This document shows positions 35,840 through 45,104 of a stretch of 64,000 nucleotides of DNA, one piece after another. The stretch comes from Thermohalobaculum sp039027855 (GTDB lineage: Bacteria > Pseudomonadota > Alphaproteobacteria > Rhodobacterales > Rhodobacteraceae). How positions within the stretch are numbered: the stretch's first letter is position 1; each line of letters starts with the position of its first letter. Position numbers and translations under genes: made by a program. The notes beneath the pieces are model-generated. The model ran no database searches. It worked only from the letters and a program-made list of their open reading frames with translations, and was not told where the DNA came from. The stretch spans positions 1-64,000 of the forward strand of contig JBCCJI010000002.1 in NCBI GenBank assembly GCA_039027855.1, written 5' to 3'.

Positions 35840-36867
35840 GCCCGGCCCTCGCGCCGACCGACGATGCCGGTGAGGCAGCCAACCGCCCCCGCGGCGCGGC
35901 TGAGTTCAGCCATCCCGGTCTGCATCACCTGAACGCCCAGCCCCTCGTAGAAGGCACGCATCGCGGGCTGCCCGGCGGGCATCAAGATGCGCCGGGGACC
36001 GAGCGTGACGACGTTCATGCCGGTGTTCATCTCCGCCTCGGCGATCGCCGGATCGGGGAAGGCCGTGTCGATCCCGCTTTCGGCCAGCATCGCGACCGCG
36101 CGGGTGGCGAGGCGACGGGGCCAGCCCACCGCCAGGTCGGGGCCGAGGATACGAAGCATGCCCATCAGGTGCATGGTGCCGATCGGCAGATCGACGGTCT
36201 CCAGAGTGACGCCGATCTCGCCCAGGATCCCGCCGATGCGCCGCGCGGCCGCGTCATTCGTGCGCTGGCCGAGGCCGATCAGCGCCCGGTCGGGCGCCAG
36301 CCACATGAGATCGGCACCCTCGAAGGTTGCCCGACCGGTCAGCGTGGCGAGGATCGGGACCCCCGCCCCCGCCAGCGCGGCGGCAACCGCGACCTCCTCG
36401 CCCGCGCGAACGCGACTTGCCGGCCGCGCGAGGATCGCACCTTGCGGTGTCATGGCGAAGAGATCGGCGCAGAACATCTGATTGGGGTGAGTCGCCGATG
36501 GCGCGATCTCGATCACCGAAACGCTGGCATCGGCGTAGCAGCCGGCGAGCGCCGCGTGCTCTGCCACGGCACGGGTCAGGTCGACCGGGGCCAGCAATTG
36601 CGCAGCATCCGGATCCCCGGCTGCGGCCGCCAGTGCAGCACCGGGGGGCGAGAGCAGCACGCTGTCGAGCGAGGCCCATTCCGACGCGATGCCCGAAGCC
36701 CGCCAGAGCCCGCCGATCTCTTCGGCATGGGTAGTCTCGCGGGGCTGCCAGCCCGCCCCACCATAGGCGGCCGCATCGAGCCGCGGCGCCACGGCGCGCG
36801 CTGCGCTTGCCGCGTCGGGCCCGCCCGGCGACGGGTTTCGCGCAGGGTTCAGCGCCGTATCGGCCAT
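35836..36867 (-). CDS. Amidinotransferase/dimethylargininase-fold enzyme
   Basis: A 343-residue pentein-fold protein of the dimethylarginine dimethylaminohydrolase/amidinotransferase group, which acts on guanidino substrates through a Cys nucleophile. Motifs in order: HPNQMFCADLFA, RATFEGADLMWL (the EGAD element), GTMHLMGMLRIL (catalytic His), EAEMNTGMNVVTL, and the terminal Cys in AVGCLTGIV. A disordered N-terminus of about 30 residues precedes the fold. It starts 2 nt after ybaB and overlaps recR by 4 nt, an unusual guest in the dnaX-ybaB-recR group. Exact substrate unknown. Confidence 0.85.
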   Translation of the reverse strand: MADTALNPARNPSPGGPDAASAARAVAPRLDAAAYGGAGWQPRETTHAEEIGGLWRASGIASEWASLDSVLLSPPGAALAAAAGDPDAAQLLAPVDLTRAVAEHAALAGCYADASVSVIEIAPSATHPNQMFCADLFAMTPQGAILARPASRVRAGEEVAVAAALAGAGVPILATLTGRATFEGADLMWLAPDRALIGLGQRTNDAAARRIGGILGEIGVTLETVDLPIGTMHLMGMLRILGPDLAVGWPRRLATRAVAMLAESGIDTAFPDPAIAEAEMNTGMNVVTLGPRRILMPAGQPAMRAFYEGLGVQVMQTGMAELSRAAGAVGCLTGIVGRREGRA

Positions 36868-36869
36868 GT

Positions 36870-37211
36870 TCAGGTGAACGGGCTCTTCATGCCGGGTGGG
36901 AGGGGCAGGCCCTCGGTCACCTTTGCCATCTCTTCGGTGGCGAGCTCGCGCGCCTTCAGCGTCGCATCGTTGACCGCCGCGATGATCAGGTCTTCCAGCA
37001 CCGCTTTGTCCTCGGTTCCGTCGACGAGGCTTTGGTCGACGCTCAGCGCAACGAGCTCGCCCTTGCCCGTGGCCGTCGCCTTGACCATGCCGGCACCCGC
37101 GCTGCCATCGGCGCGCAGCTCGCCGACCCGCTCCTGCGCCTCGGCCATCTTGCGCTGGATTTCACCGGCCTGGCTCATCAGCTTGGCCAGATCCCCCATG
37201 CCTTTCAGCAT
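36870..37211 (-). CDS. ybaB: Nucleoid-associated protein YbaB/EbfC
   Basis: A 113-residue DNA-binding protein. It shows the family opening MLKGMGDLAKLMSQAGEIQR with a dimerisation helix, the central VKATATGKGELVALSVDQSL strands, and the LPLPPGMKSPF end. It begins one nucleotide after the dnaX stop and leads into the amidinotransferase gene. The dnaX-ybaB-recR order is widespread in bacteria and supports the assignment. Confidence 0.96.
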   Translation of the reverse strand: MLKGMGDLAKLMSQAGEIQRKMAEAQERVGELRADGSAGAGMVKATATGKGELVALSVDQSLVDGTEDKAVLEDLIIAAVNDATLKARELATEEMAKVTEGLPLPPGMKSPFT

Positions 37212-37212
37212 C

Positions 37213-39441
37213 TCAGTCCTCCTCGTCCTCGGCGTCCTCGTCGTCGAGCAGCACACCGTCATAGGCCCCCATGTCGTCGGCGGCGAGGTCTTGATCAAGC
37301 ATCTCCGGGCGGTCTTGCGGACCAAGAGGCCGAATGGCGGAGATTTTTGCCCCCGGGAAGGTCGCCAGCGCCGCCGCGACCGTGGGATGGGCGGCCAGCT
37401 TCTCGGCCAATGCGCGCTCGGCTGCGGCGCGCCGTTCGGCGAGCGTGTCGAAACCGGGCGCGCTGGAGAGGGCGATGTACCAACGCTGGCCTTCCGACGT
37501 CGACAGCGCCTCGCCGAGCCGGCCCGCCAGATCGGCGGGCGCATCGGGCGCAAGGGCGACTTCCAGCACACCCTCGCGCAGGCGCACGGGGCGGACGAAG
37601 GCACCGAGTTCATTGGCGGCGAGATACTCCCCCGCCGCGTTCAGGTTCTGCTGCTGAGCCTCCAGACGGGCGATCAGCGCTGCCTCGCTATCCACGATGG
37701 TTCCGGAGGCCTGCGTCGCCGCCTGAGGCGCCTTGTCGGGTCGCGGCGGGGCATCGGGCTGAGACGGTGCCGCGGCAGACGCTTTGGCCGACCGCTGGGC
37801 CGGTGGGTCAGCCCGCGCCTCGGGCAAGGGTTCGGGCGAGACGACCGCGGCCTCCGCGACCGCCAGCGCCGTGCCGACACCGGCTGCGACAGGCGCGCCG
37901 TCGCCCGCTGCGGGGCGCAGGCTGCTAGGCGCGGTGCCCATCGCCTCCGATCTCGGCGATGAGGCGCCACGCGAAGCGGCAGGGTGCCCAGCACCGGTCA
38001 TGGTGGCACGCTCGGCCAGGGCCGTCGCAGCGGGTGGCGATACCGCTGACGGAGAGGCAGAGTCTGCTGGTGCGGCGGCTGGGGCAGCGCCCGATGCAGA
38101 GCCCCGAGGAGAGCCCCGAGGAGAGCCCCGAGGAGAACCCGGCGGCGAGCCCGGCGCGGGGGCGCCCGACGGGCCGGTCCCTCCCAACCGCGCCAGCGCC
38201 TCGCCGGGTGTCGGCAGATCGGCCACATGGGTCAGGCGGATGACCCCCATCTCGGCCGCCATCAGGGCAGAGGGCGCCTGCCCGATCTCCTCGTTGATCT
38301 TGAGCAGCATCTGCCAGGCGCGGCTCAGCACGCGCATCGGCAACCGGGCCGCCAGATCGCGCCCGCGCGCCCGCTCGGCCGGACCGACGGTCGGATCATC
38401 GGCCCGTGCCTCAGCGATCTTCACCACCGACAGCCAATGCGCCAGCTCGGCGAGATCCCGCAGCACCACGGCCGGGTCGGCACCCGCAGCATGCTGGCGG
38501 CTGAGTTCGGCCAGCGCTTCGGCGGTATCGCCGCGCATGATCGCCTCGAACAGGTCGAACACCCGGCCCCGGTCGGCCAGGCCCAGCATCTCGCGCACGC
38601 CATCGGCCGAGATCGCGGCCCCGCCCGCGGCCAAAGCCATGGCCTGGTCGAGCAGCGAGAGCGCATCGCGCACCGATCCCTCCGCTGCGCGGACGATCAG
38701 GCCGAGCGCTTCGGCATCGGCCGCCACGCCCTCTTTCGCGCAGATGCCCTGAAGGTGCTCCAGCATCACCTCGGGCTCGATCCGGCGGAGGTCGAAGCGC
38801 TGGCAGCGGCTCAACACCGTCACCGGCAGCTTGCGGATCTCGGTCGTGGCGAACAGGAAGACGACGTGCTCGGGCGGCTCTTCCAGGGTCTTGAGGAAAG
38901 CGTTGAATGCATTGGTCGACATCATGTGGACCTCGTCCACGATATAGACCTTGTAGCGCGCCTCCACCGCCCGGTAGCGCAGGCTTTCGATGATCTCGCG
39001 CACATCGTCGACGCCGGTGTTCGAGGCCGCGTCCATCTCGACCACGTCTTGATGCGTGCCGTTGGCGATGGCCAGGCAGGCCGGGCAGGTCCCGCAGGGA
39101 TCGATCGTCGGCCCATCGCCGCGGCCCGTGCAGTTCAGCCCCTTGGCGATGATCCGGGCGGTCGTGGTCTTGCCTACGCCGCGCACGCCCGTCAGCAGGT
39201 AGGCATGCGCGATCCGGCCGGTGGCAAAGGCATTGGTGAGCGTGCGCACCATCGCCTGCTGGCCGATCAGGTCGCGGAAATGACCCGGGCGGTACTTGCG
39301 CGCCAAGACGCGGTAGGCGCCGCTTGCGGAACCCTCGGCACGGGGAGGCTGAGCGACGGCAACGGGCGGCGCGGCATGACCGCCACCCTCGAGCCCGAGA
39401 AGCGCCCCCCCGGCTGTCGCGTCGGCCTCACGCTCGGCCAT
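37213..39441 (-). CDS. dnaX: DNA polymerase III subunit gamma/tau
   Basis: A 742-residue clamp-loader subunit. After a 40-residue Ala/Gly-rich extension comes the AAA+ core: ARKYRPGHFRDLIGQ, Walker A TGVRGVGKTTTAR, the four-Cys zinc knuckle (CTGRGDGPTIDPCGTCPACL), Walker B VYIVDEVHMMS and FLKTLEEPPEHVVFLFATTE. Domain III follows to about residue 375. The next 200 residues are low-complexity, including GSPPGSPRGSPRGSPRG from a 12-bp DNA repeat. The C-terminus resembles the tau-specific polymerase-binding part (RWYIALSSAPGFDTLAERRA). Leads the ybaB-recR run. Confidence 0.97.
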   Translation of the reverse strand: MAEREADATAGGALLGLEGGGHAAPPVAVAQPPRAEGSASGAYRVLARKYRPGHFRDLIGQQAMVRTLTNAFATGRIAHAYLLTGVRGVGKTTTARIIAKGLNCTGRGDGPTIDPCGTCPACLAIANGTHQDVVEMDAASNTGVDDVREIIESLRYRAVEARYKVYIVDEVHMMSTNAFNAFLKTLEEPPEHVVFLFATTEIRKLPVTVLSRCQRFDLRRIEPEVMLEHLQGICAKEGVAADAEALGLIVRAAEGSVRDALSLLDQAMALAAGGAAISADGVREMLGLADRGRVFDLFEAIMRGDTAEALAELSRQHAAGADPAVVLRDLAELAHWLSVVKIAEARADDPTVGPAERARGRDLAARLPMRVLSRAWQMLLKINEEIGQAPSALMAAEMGVIRLTHVADLPTPGEALARLGGTGPSGAPAPGSPPGSPRGSPRGSPRGSASGAAPAAAPADSASPSAVSPPAATALAERATMTGAGHPAASRGASSPRSEAMGTAPSSLRPAAGDGAPVAAGVGTALAVAEAAVVSPEPLPEARADPPAQRSAKASAAAPSQPDAPPRPDKAPQAATQASGTIVDSEAALIARLEAQQQNLNAAGEYLAANELGAFVRPVRLREGVLEVALAPDAPADLAGRLGEALSTSEGQRWYIALSSAPGFDTLAERRAAAERALAEKLAAHPTVAAALATFPGAKISAIRPLGPQDRPEMLDQDLAADDMGAYDGVLLDDEDAEDEED
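38104..38151. repeat. 12-bp tandem repeat inside dnaX
   Basis: Units of ccgaggagagcc occur twice exactly (38104-38115, 38116-38127), then as ccgaggagaacc and cggcggcgagcc. They encode Gly-Ser-Pro-Arg units in the flexible part of DnaX between clamp-loader domain III and the tau tail. Confidence 0.85.
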
Positions 39442-39700
39442 TCTGCCCTCCGTCTGTCGGATCGAAGCCTAGGCACGCGACCGCGAGCCGGCAAGAGAAG
39501 GGACCCGCATCCGCACCGTTGATCGCAGGGCAGGGGCGCGTCGAAGGCGCGCGCCCCTGCGGGGTTCGTGCTGTCGGTAAGCCACCCGGATCAAGCGTCT
39601 GACCTAGCATCTCGAGTGAAGCGCCAGCGGTACTGCGAAGGCGTCGCTGCGCCACTAGGTAAAGAGGCACATGTTGCGGCGGTGAAGGAGAGAGCGCGCG

Positions 39701-40366
39701 ATGTCTGCCGGCCTTGTCACCGTCAATCGCGGCTTTCGCTGGCTAAGAGCGCGTGGCGCGGTGCCTTTCTGGGCCGGGGCGCTGATCTGGATGGCCGTGG
39801 GCGGGCTCGGCCACGGGGCCGCGATGAAGATCATGGACGAGCGGGCGGTCTATTTCTTCTTCGTCTTCTCGGCCGGCGCGCTCACCTGGCCGGTGCTGGT
39901 CGACACCGGGCTCTCACGCCTGAAAGGCACCCTCGCCGCCATCGTGTTCTCGGGGCTCTTGTGGTGGACCCATTGGGTCGGCTGGCATCTGGCCGAAGCC
40001 GGGCGCGATCCCGGCCCGTTCCGCAACGTCGCCTGGCTGCAGGAGCCGCGCCCCGGGGCCGATCCTTTCGCGTTCGATGGCAGGCGCGCGGTCGAGGGCG
40101 CCATGGCCTTTGCCCTGCTGCCGCCCTCGTCTTGGCGTGGGTACTTCCACGACCTGTCGGAGCGGGTCGAGATCAAGCAGCCGCCGCGCCGGCCGGGTTA
40201 CCGCAGCCGGGGCAATCTCAGTCCGGAGCGTCTGCGCAGGATCTGGACCTATGAGCCCCTGGTGTTTTTCGTCGTGCAGCTGATCGCGGTATGGCCACGC
40301 AAAACGGCACTGCTCCTGAACTTCCTGAGCTGGCTGAGCCCGCGCTACTGGCGACGACGGCAATGA
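39701..40366 (+). CDS. Unknown membrane protein
   Basis: A 221-residue protein with about four hydrophobic segments (near residues 20-40, 48-66, 74-95 and 185-205) and a basic, Arg-rich linker in the second half (EIKQPPRRPGYRSRGNLSPE). No family is recognised. The ATG at 39701 has GGAGAG just upstream. It is followed 37 nt later by another membrane protein gene on the same strand, so the two may form a unit. Its translation is free of the Arg/Pro skew of shadow frames. Confidence 0.7.
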   Translation: MSAGLVTVNRGFRWLRARGAVPFWAGALIWMAVGGLGHGAAMKIMDERAVYFFFVFSAGALTWPVLVDTGLSRLKGTLAAIVFSGLLWWTHWVGWHLAEAGRDPGPFRNVAWLQEPRPGADPFAFDGRRAVEGAMAFALLPPSSWRGYFHDLSERVEIKQPPRRPGYRSRGNLSPERLRRIWTYEPLVFFVVQLIAVWPRKTALLLNFLSWLSPRYWRRRQ

Positions 40367-40403
40367 CCCACCGGGTCGCACGACGCAAGCAAGAGGACGA
40401 TCC

Positions 40404-41555
40404 ATGCTCTGGCTGGTAGATCTCGATCGCGCCGTCGCCGAGGAGCGGCTTGAGGCCGCGGAGGCGGCAGCGCTGAAGGCCCGGGCACGCGACGATGCCG
40501 TACGGCTCGCCATCTCGACGCTTGAAGTGGGCGGCACGCTCGCGGTTCTCGGCGGTCTCTATCTTTGGGTGGAGAGGCCCATCCATCTGATCGTGCTGGG
40601 GCTGATCATCGTCCTTTTGGCAGCGGTGCTGCTGGTCGTGGGCCGGGGCCGCGCGCGGCTCCCGCTGGACGCGGCCGGCGTGATCGGCATGGCGAGCGTC
40701 ATCGGCGGCGCCTTCTGGATGGCGGTCGCCGATCTCGAGACGACGGCGCCCGCGGTCTGGTTCGGCTTGGCCTTCGCGCTCGGCGGGCTCATGCTCACGC
40801 AGTACGGGCCCAGCGTCTTCAGCCGTTTCGGCGCCTGGACGGCCGCACTCGGCGCCGCAGCCCATCTCGGTGGGGTCTTCGGGCTCGATGGCGACCCCGA
40901 CCTCGCCTGGCTCGCCTTCGCGGATGCGGCGCTGATTCTTGCGGCTCTCGGACTGCTGCTCGACATCCGGCTGTTGAGCGCGCTCGCCGTTCCGGCGCTG
41001 GCGGGGATCGCCTCCGCCCATGGCTACGGTCGTGGCAGCTACTTCCTCGCCATTCTCGAGCCCACGATGGTCGCCGTCGCCATGGCGGCGCTCGGCGCCC
41101 TGCTTGCCGCCCTTGCCGGCCGCGTCGGTGAGCGATTGGCCCGCCACGCGCGGATCGCGGGGTTGCTCGCCTTCGTCTGGGCCAACATGGCGCTCTGGGT
41201 CGCCTCGATCTGGGGAGACAAGCCCGGGGCATCGTTCGTCCGACCGCGGGTCGACGATTTTCCGGATCGCGAGCGCTGGCTCACGGCGCTCGCGACCTGG
41301 CGCGAGAGCGGGCTTCAGGTGCCGTCGGAGCTTTACGCCGTGATCTGGGCAATGTTGCTGCTGGGGATCGCGATCTGGGCGGGTCTGACCGGTCGGCGCT
41401 CGGTGCTGAACGCTGCGCTGACCTTCGGCGCGATCCATTTCTACACGCAGTGGTTCGAGGCCTTCCAGGACGCGCCACTCGCACTCGTCGCCGCCGGGAT
41501 CATCACCATCGCAGGCGCTTGGGGCACCCACCGGCTGAACCAGCGGATGCGCTAA
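40404..41555 (+). CDS. Multi-helix membrane protein (DUF2157-like)
   Basis: A 383-residue protein with about ten hydrophobic helices. A short cytosolic helix (DRAVAEERLEAAEAAALKAR) precedes the first membrane segment. The general look, alternating short helices with few polar residues, resembles DUF2157-type proteins, but I cannot confirm that family. It follows the 39701 gene closely and converges on the SRP RNA gene. No transport or enzyme motif is visible. Confidence 0.72.
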   Translation: MLWLVDLDRAVAEERLEAAEAAALKARARDDAVRLAISTLEVGGTLAVLGGLYLWVERPIHLIVLGLIIVLLAAVLLVVGRGRARLPLDAAGVIGMASVIGGAFWMAVADLETTAPAVWFGLAFALGGLMLTQYGPSVFSRFGAWTAALGAAAHLGGVFGLDGDPDLAWLAFADAALILAALGLLLDIRLLSALAVPALAGIASAHGYGRGSYFLAILEPTMVAVAMAALGALLAALAGRVGERLARHARIAGLLAFVWANMALWVASIWGDKPGASFVRPRVDDFPDRERWLTALATWRESGLQVPSELYAVIWAMLLLGIAIWAGLTGRRSVLNAALTFGAIHFYTQWFEAFQDAPLALVAAGIITIAGAWGTHRLNQRMR

Positions 41556-41572
41556 CGCGACCGTCGGGAAGC

Positions 41573-41676
41573 GGGGTGAGAGGCTGGACAACGACCCAAG
41601 CGGGGCTCGTTACGGCTGCTTCCTTCCGGACCTGACCGGGTTGGCGAGGTGCCTGCCCGCGCCAACCTCTCAGCGT
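41573..41676 (-). ncRNA. ffs: Signal recognition particle RNA (4.5S type)
   Basis: The minus strand contains the diagnostic SRP RNA apical region: GGTCAGGTCCGGAAGGAAGC followed by AGCCG, i.e. the tetraloop GGAA, the asymmetric loop and the flanking stem. The outer stem pairs TGAGAGGTTGG (5' end near 41672) with CCAGCCTCTCA (3' end near 41577). The RNA, about 100 nt, binds Ffh to target membrane proteins co-translationally. Exact ends are approximate. In alphaproteobacteria this gene often lies near dnaX, as here. Confidence 0.95.
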
Positions 41677-41887
41677 TGGATATGCAGCCGATGGCCTCCG
41701 AGTGCAAGACCGGAGCCATCTCAGGATGGCATCTCGCGGGCGTCTCCCTCGCGCGGGCGGGGCCGTCAGGGCCTGGCATGGACACCGCTGCCGGACCCGA
41801 GGCGCGCCATGCCGCAGTGCAGCATCAAATGCGCTTGGTCGCATCCGCGTGCTTGAACGGCCCCTGCCGATCTGTCATCGCGCTGCC

Positions 41888-42814
41888 ATGCCCCGCGCTA
41901 TCCCGATTGACAGCCGCATCACCTTTGGCCGCCCCGGTGACCCGCTCGACCGCGCCGACCATGCGCGTGCCCGGGCAGGCGATCTTGCCCTACAACCCAG
42001 TTCCCGCGCCGTGCTGGTGAGCGAGGGGCGTATCGCCGTCGAGCTCCAGAACGGGCCCAAGCATCTTGTGCGCCGCCGCCCGGCGGACAGTGTGGCCGAG
42101 CGGATCTTTGTCGGTATGGACGGCGGCACCCCACTTTTTGCCGAGAACCCCGGGACGCTCGACGACGAGGCCGCCGGGGCGCTTATCGGACCGGGTGCCA
42201 AGTTCATCGATCTGCGCTCGATCAGCCCCGAGCTTTCGATCCGCGAGGCTGAGATCGCCGCCACCGCCCGCTCGATGCTGGCCTGGCATGCCCGCCATCG
42301 GTTCTGCAGCAATTGCGGCGCGCCCAGCCTGTCAGAGGCCGGGGGCTGGCGGCGCCGCTGCCCGGCCTGCGGCGCCACGCATTTTCCGCGCACCGACCCG
42401 GTGGTGATCATGCTGGTCACGCGCGAGGACCATGTGCTGGTCGGCCGTCAGCGGGGCTGGCCGGGGACCATGCACTCCCTGTTGGCAGGTTACATCGAAC
42501 CCGGCGAGACGCCCGAGGCAGCCGTGCGCCGCGAGGTGATGGAAGAGGCGGGCGTGCCTGTCGGTCGCGTGCGCTACCTCGCCAGTCAGCCCTGGCCCTA
42601 TCCCTCGACCCTGATGCTGGGCTTCGCCGCCGAGGCGCTCGCCTGGCCCCTGGAGATCGACGAGAACGAGCTGGAAAGCGCGCGCTGGGTGTCGCGGGCC
42701 GAGATGGTCGATGCGCTCGCGGGCCGCAATGCAGCGGTCGCCGCCCCACGGGTCGATGCCATCGCCCGCGCCATGGTCGAGGCATGGGTAGCGGGCGACG
42801 TGCCAGCGTTTTGA
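41888..42814 (+). CDS. nudC: NADH pyrophosphatase (Nudix), NudC
   Basis: A 308-residue Nudix hydrolase cleaving NADH to NMNH and AMP, and a possible RNA NAD-decapping enzyme. It has the N-terminal NudC domain (FAENPGTLDDEAAGALIGPG), a four-Cys zinc ribbon (CSNCGAPSLS and CPACGATHFPR) and the Nudix box GYIEPGETPEAAVRREVMEE followed by AGV. The NudC-specific SQPWPYPSTLMLGF follows. The ATG at 41888 is chosen, since upstream sequence overlaps the region beside the SRP RNA gene. It stands upstream of a flavin reductase gene. Confidence 0.96.
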   Translation: MPRAIPIDSRITFGRPGDPLDRADHARARAGDLALQPSSRAVLVSEGRIAVELQNGPKHLVRRRPADSVAERIFVGMDGGTPLFAENPGTLDDEAAGALIGPGAKFIDLRSISPELSIREAEIAATARSMLAWHARHRFCSNCGAPSLSEAGGWRRRCPACGATHFPRTDPVVIMLVTREDHVLVGRQRGWPGTMHSLLAGYIEPGETPEAAVRREVMEEAGVPVGRVRYLASQPWPYPSTLMLGFAAEALAWPLEIDENELESARWVSRAEMVDALAGRNAAVAAPRVDAIARAMVEAWVAGDVPAF

Positions 42815-42967
42815 GCGTCGGTCGCGTCAGCGGGACTTATGGGCAGCGGCTGCCGCGACGCGTCGGCACGATGGCGCCGGAACGGGGTGACGCTGCCGCG
42901 CGCTCGCCCTATTTGCGCTGCGAGACCACCAAGCCGGCGATGGCGCCGGCGCCATCCGGATGACATC

Positions 42968-43480
42968 ATGCCCTCGAGCGAGCCGCTCACCACAGCCAAC
43001 GACCTGCAGGCGCCTTCCGACACGCGGGCGCTCCGCACGGCGCTTGGCGCCTTCGCCACGGGTGTGACCATCGTCACCACGGTGACCGCGGATGAACTGA
43101 CAGGCTTCACCGCCAACAGCTTCACCTCGGTCTCGCTGGAGCCGCCCATCCTGCTCGTCTGCCTGGCCCATACCGCGGCGAGCTACGAGCTATTCTGCCG
43201 CGCCGACACCTTCGCGGTGAACGTGCTCTCGGCCGATCAGCAGGATATCGCCATGACCTTCGCCCAACGCGGTGCGGACAAGTTCACGGGCGTCGACTGG
43301 CATGCCGGCAGTATGGGTGCACCGCTGATCGACGGCTCGCTCGCTCGTTTCGACTGCGCCATGGAAGACCGCGTGACGGCGGGCGACCACGACATCCTGC
43401 TCGGCCGGGTGCTCGGTTTCTCGCGCCATGAGGGGCCAGCACTTCTCTACCACGGCGGCAGTTTCGCTCGCCTCGGCTGA
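42968..43480 (+). CDS. Flavin reductase family protein
   Basis: A 170-residue FMN-binding split-barrel protein of the flavin reductase/HpaC-like family, providing reduced flavin to a monooxygenase or acting as an NAD(P)H:flavin oxidoreductase. Characteristic segments are ALGAFATGVTIVTTV, GFTANSFTSVSLEPPILLVC, FAVNVLSADQQDIAMTFA and DCAMEDRVTAGDHDILLGRV. No partner monooxygenase is in the window. The start at 42968 gives the normal family length. Confidence 0.92.
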   Translation: MPSSEPLTTANDLQAPSDTRALRTALGAFATGVTIVTTVTADELTGFTANSFTSVSLEPPILLVCLAHTAASYELFCRADTFAVNVLSADQQDIAMTFAQRGADKFTGVDWHAGSMGAPLIDGSLARFDCAMEDRVTAGDHDILLGRVLGFSRHEGPALLYHGGSFARLG

Positions 43481-43533
43481 ACGGCCTGATCAGCCGGAGC
43501 GCCGGCAAGGCCACCGAGCTGTCACGTCCTCTT

Positions 43534-44232
43534 TCAGGCCACCGCGCCGTCTGGCCCTGACGAGGCGCCGGTGATCTCGGCATAGGCGGCATTGACCTGT
43601 GCCAGGCGCTGTTCTGACAGGGCGCGCGCCTCGGCGGGGATGCCGCGCGCCATCAGGCTGTCGGGATGCAGCGTCTTCACCAGCGCGCGATAGTGCCGCC
43701 TGAGAGCCGAGGGTTCGATATCCGGCGCCACACCGAGCACCGCAAACGGGTCATATGCCCCGGGGATCTGCCGGGCCTTGATCGAGGTATAGACCCCCGG
43801 CGCCACCGCAAAGATCCGTGCAACCTCGTCGAGAAAGCTCTCCTCGTCGGGGTGGAATTCACCATCCGCCGCGGCGATGTGGCAAAGCCCCTCGAGCAGG
43901 TCGGCAAGCACCTCCGGGCGATCCTCGAACATTCGCTGCACGCGCTGGGCGTAGGTGTCGAAACCCGCAACATCGGTGCGTGCGAGGTTGTAGACGCGAG
44001 CGGCCTCTGCCTCGGCATCGGGCGGGATGTGGAAGACTTCGCGAAAAGCGGCGATTTCGTCGCGGGTGACACGACCGTCGGCCTTCGCCATCTTCGCTCC
44101 GAGGGCGATGACGGCGATGGTGAAGGCGATGGACCGTTCAGGATGACCGCGAAGCCGGTCAAGAGCCTCAACAATGCTCTCACCACGACCTATTGCGCGG
44201 ATCGTGTCTTTCAGGCGCTCCCAGAAGGTCAT
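43534..44232 (-). CDS. TerB/DnaJ-domain protein (DjlA-like)
   Basis: A 232-residue protein with an N-terminal TerB-like helical domain (ALGAKMAKADGRVTRDEIAA, GLCHIAAADGEFHPDEESFL) and a C-terminal J-domain (DPFAVLGVAPDIEPSALRRH, HPDS, ending LAQVNAAYAEI). The combination matches DjlA-type DnaK co-chaperones, but the usual N-terminal membrane helix is not obvious, so it may be soluble. It converges with the flavin reductase gene. Confidence 0.9.
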   Translation of the reverse strand: MTFWERLKDTIRAIGRGESIVEALDRLRGHPERSIAFTIAVIALGAKMAKADGRVTRDEIAAFREVFHIPPDAEAEAARVYNLARTDVAGFDTYAQRVQRMFEDRPEVLADLLEGLCHIAAADGEFHPDEESFLDEVARIFAVAPGVYTSIKARQIPGAYDPFAVLGVAPDIEPSALRRHYRALVKTLHPDSLMARGIPAEARALSEQRLAQVNAAYAEITGASSGPDGAVA

Positions 44233-44359
44233 CGCGCCGATACTTCCATAGAGCGAGGAAAGCGTGTTGCGGGGAGCGCTACGTCGCGCCCCGAGTTTAT
44301 GCGCCGCCGCGAAATGGTGGCGACGAAGTTAGGCGAGGCTAAAGCGCCCGTCGCTGAGC

Positions 44360-44506
44360 TCAGCGGTGATGACGCGGATCGCGGCGCCTGTCGCGATCAT
44401 CCACGCGGATCCTGATCGCAAGATGCTCTTTCGACCGCTCTCTCAGCGAGCTGATGGTCATGCCCGCGAGCAAGACGATCATGATCAGGGCGGCAGCTGC
44501 CAACAT
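44360..44506 (-). CDS. Possible 48-residue membrane peptide
   Basis: An ATG at 44506 with a well-placed GGAG upstream opens a 48-residue frame. It starts with a membrane helix (LAAAALIMIVLLAGMTISSL) and ends with an Arg/Asp-rich tail (RVDDRDRRRDPRHHR). No family is recognised. The good ribosome-binding site and clear helix support translation; the Arg-rich tail is typical of shadow frames and weakens the case. Confidence 0.4.
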   Translation of the reverse strand: MLAAAALIMIVLLAGMTISSLRERSKEHLAIRIRVDDRDRRRDPRHHR

Positions 44507-44888
44507 GGATATCTCCTCAGTTCACGACCACAAAGTAGTGTCGCACAGTGCCAAGGTCCATCGCGATCATGTCGCAATGCAGGCATTTGCCGGGCGGCAG
44601 CGCGCCGCTTTGCCCCAACAGCCCTGAACGCGTTGGCGAATTCGCGTTTTGCGTGTGCGAAAGTATCACACTCGCGAGAGGCGGGTGGAACGCATCGGTG
44701 GGCCGAGAACACCGCAGGACTGCTCAGCAGCGCATCGCGCACCCCAGTTGTCGATTCGAAACCCTCTCCCACACCCCGCCTTGGCAAGCATCGCGCCGGC
44801 ATGACAGACAGGCCAAGATGCGTGTCAGACCGATCATCGATGTCCAAGGCGCCCGCGCACGGCAGAGCGGCCGTCGCGGTAGGGCGTC
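44507..44888. other. Intergenic stretch without a recognised gene
   Basis: No convincing gene on either strand. The stretch is somewhat AT-richer near 44520-44660, which may hold promoters for the small leftward ORF and the rightward MOSC unit. A TTCGAAA element near 44755 looks like a tRNA T-loop, but its stem does not pair. Confidence 0.35.
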
Positions 44889-45104
44889 GTGACGCCGACG
44901 GTCATCATCTCGGGCGGCGCCGTCTGCCTCGTCTTGGCCCTTGGTCTGATCGCCCGGGTCTACCGTAACGCCCGGCGCGTCCAGCGGGGCGAAGCCACCG
45001 ATGCGAACGCCGCCCTGCGCGCCGCCATGATCGAGAACATCGTGGCCGTGATCCTCATGATCCTCGGCGGTATCCTGCTGGTGGTCGGCGCCGTGTCCGA
45101 GTGA
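44889..45104 (+). CDS. Small two-helix membrane protein
   Basis: A 71-residue protein with two membrane helices (VIISGGAVCLVLALGLIA and IVAVILMILGGILLVVGAV) joined by a basic loop. GTG start. Its stop overlaps the MOSC gene start as GTGA, so the two are translationally coupled. No family is recognised. Confidence 0.65.
   Translation: MTPTVIISGGAVCLVLALGLIARVYRNARRVQRGEATDANAALRAAMIENIVAVILMILGGILLVVGAVSE

Noticed and set aside
44690..44790. tRNA-like segment with TTCGAAA
   Set aside because: The would-be T-stem does not pair and no acceptor stem or anticodon arm can be drawn.
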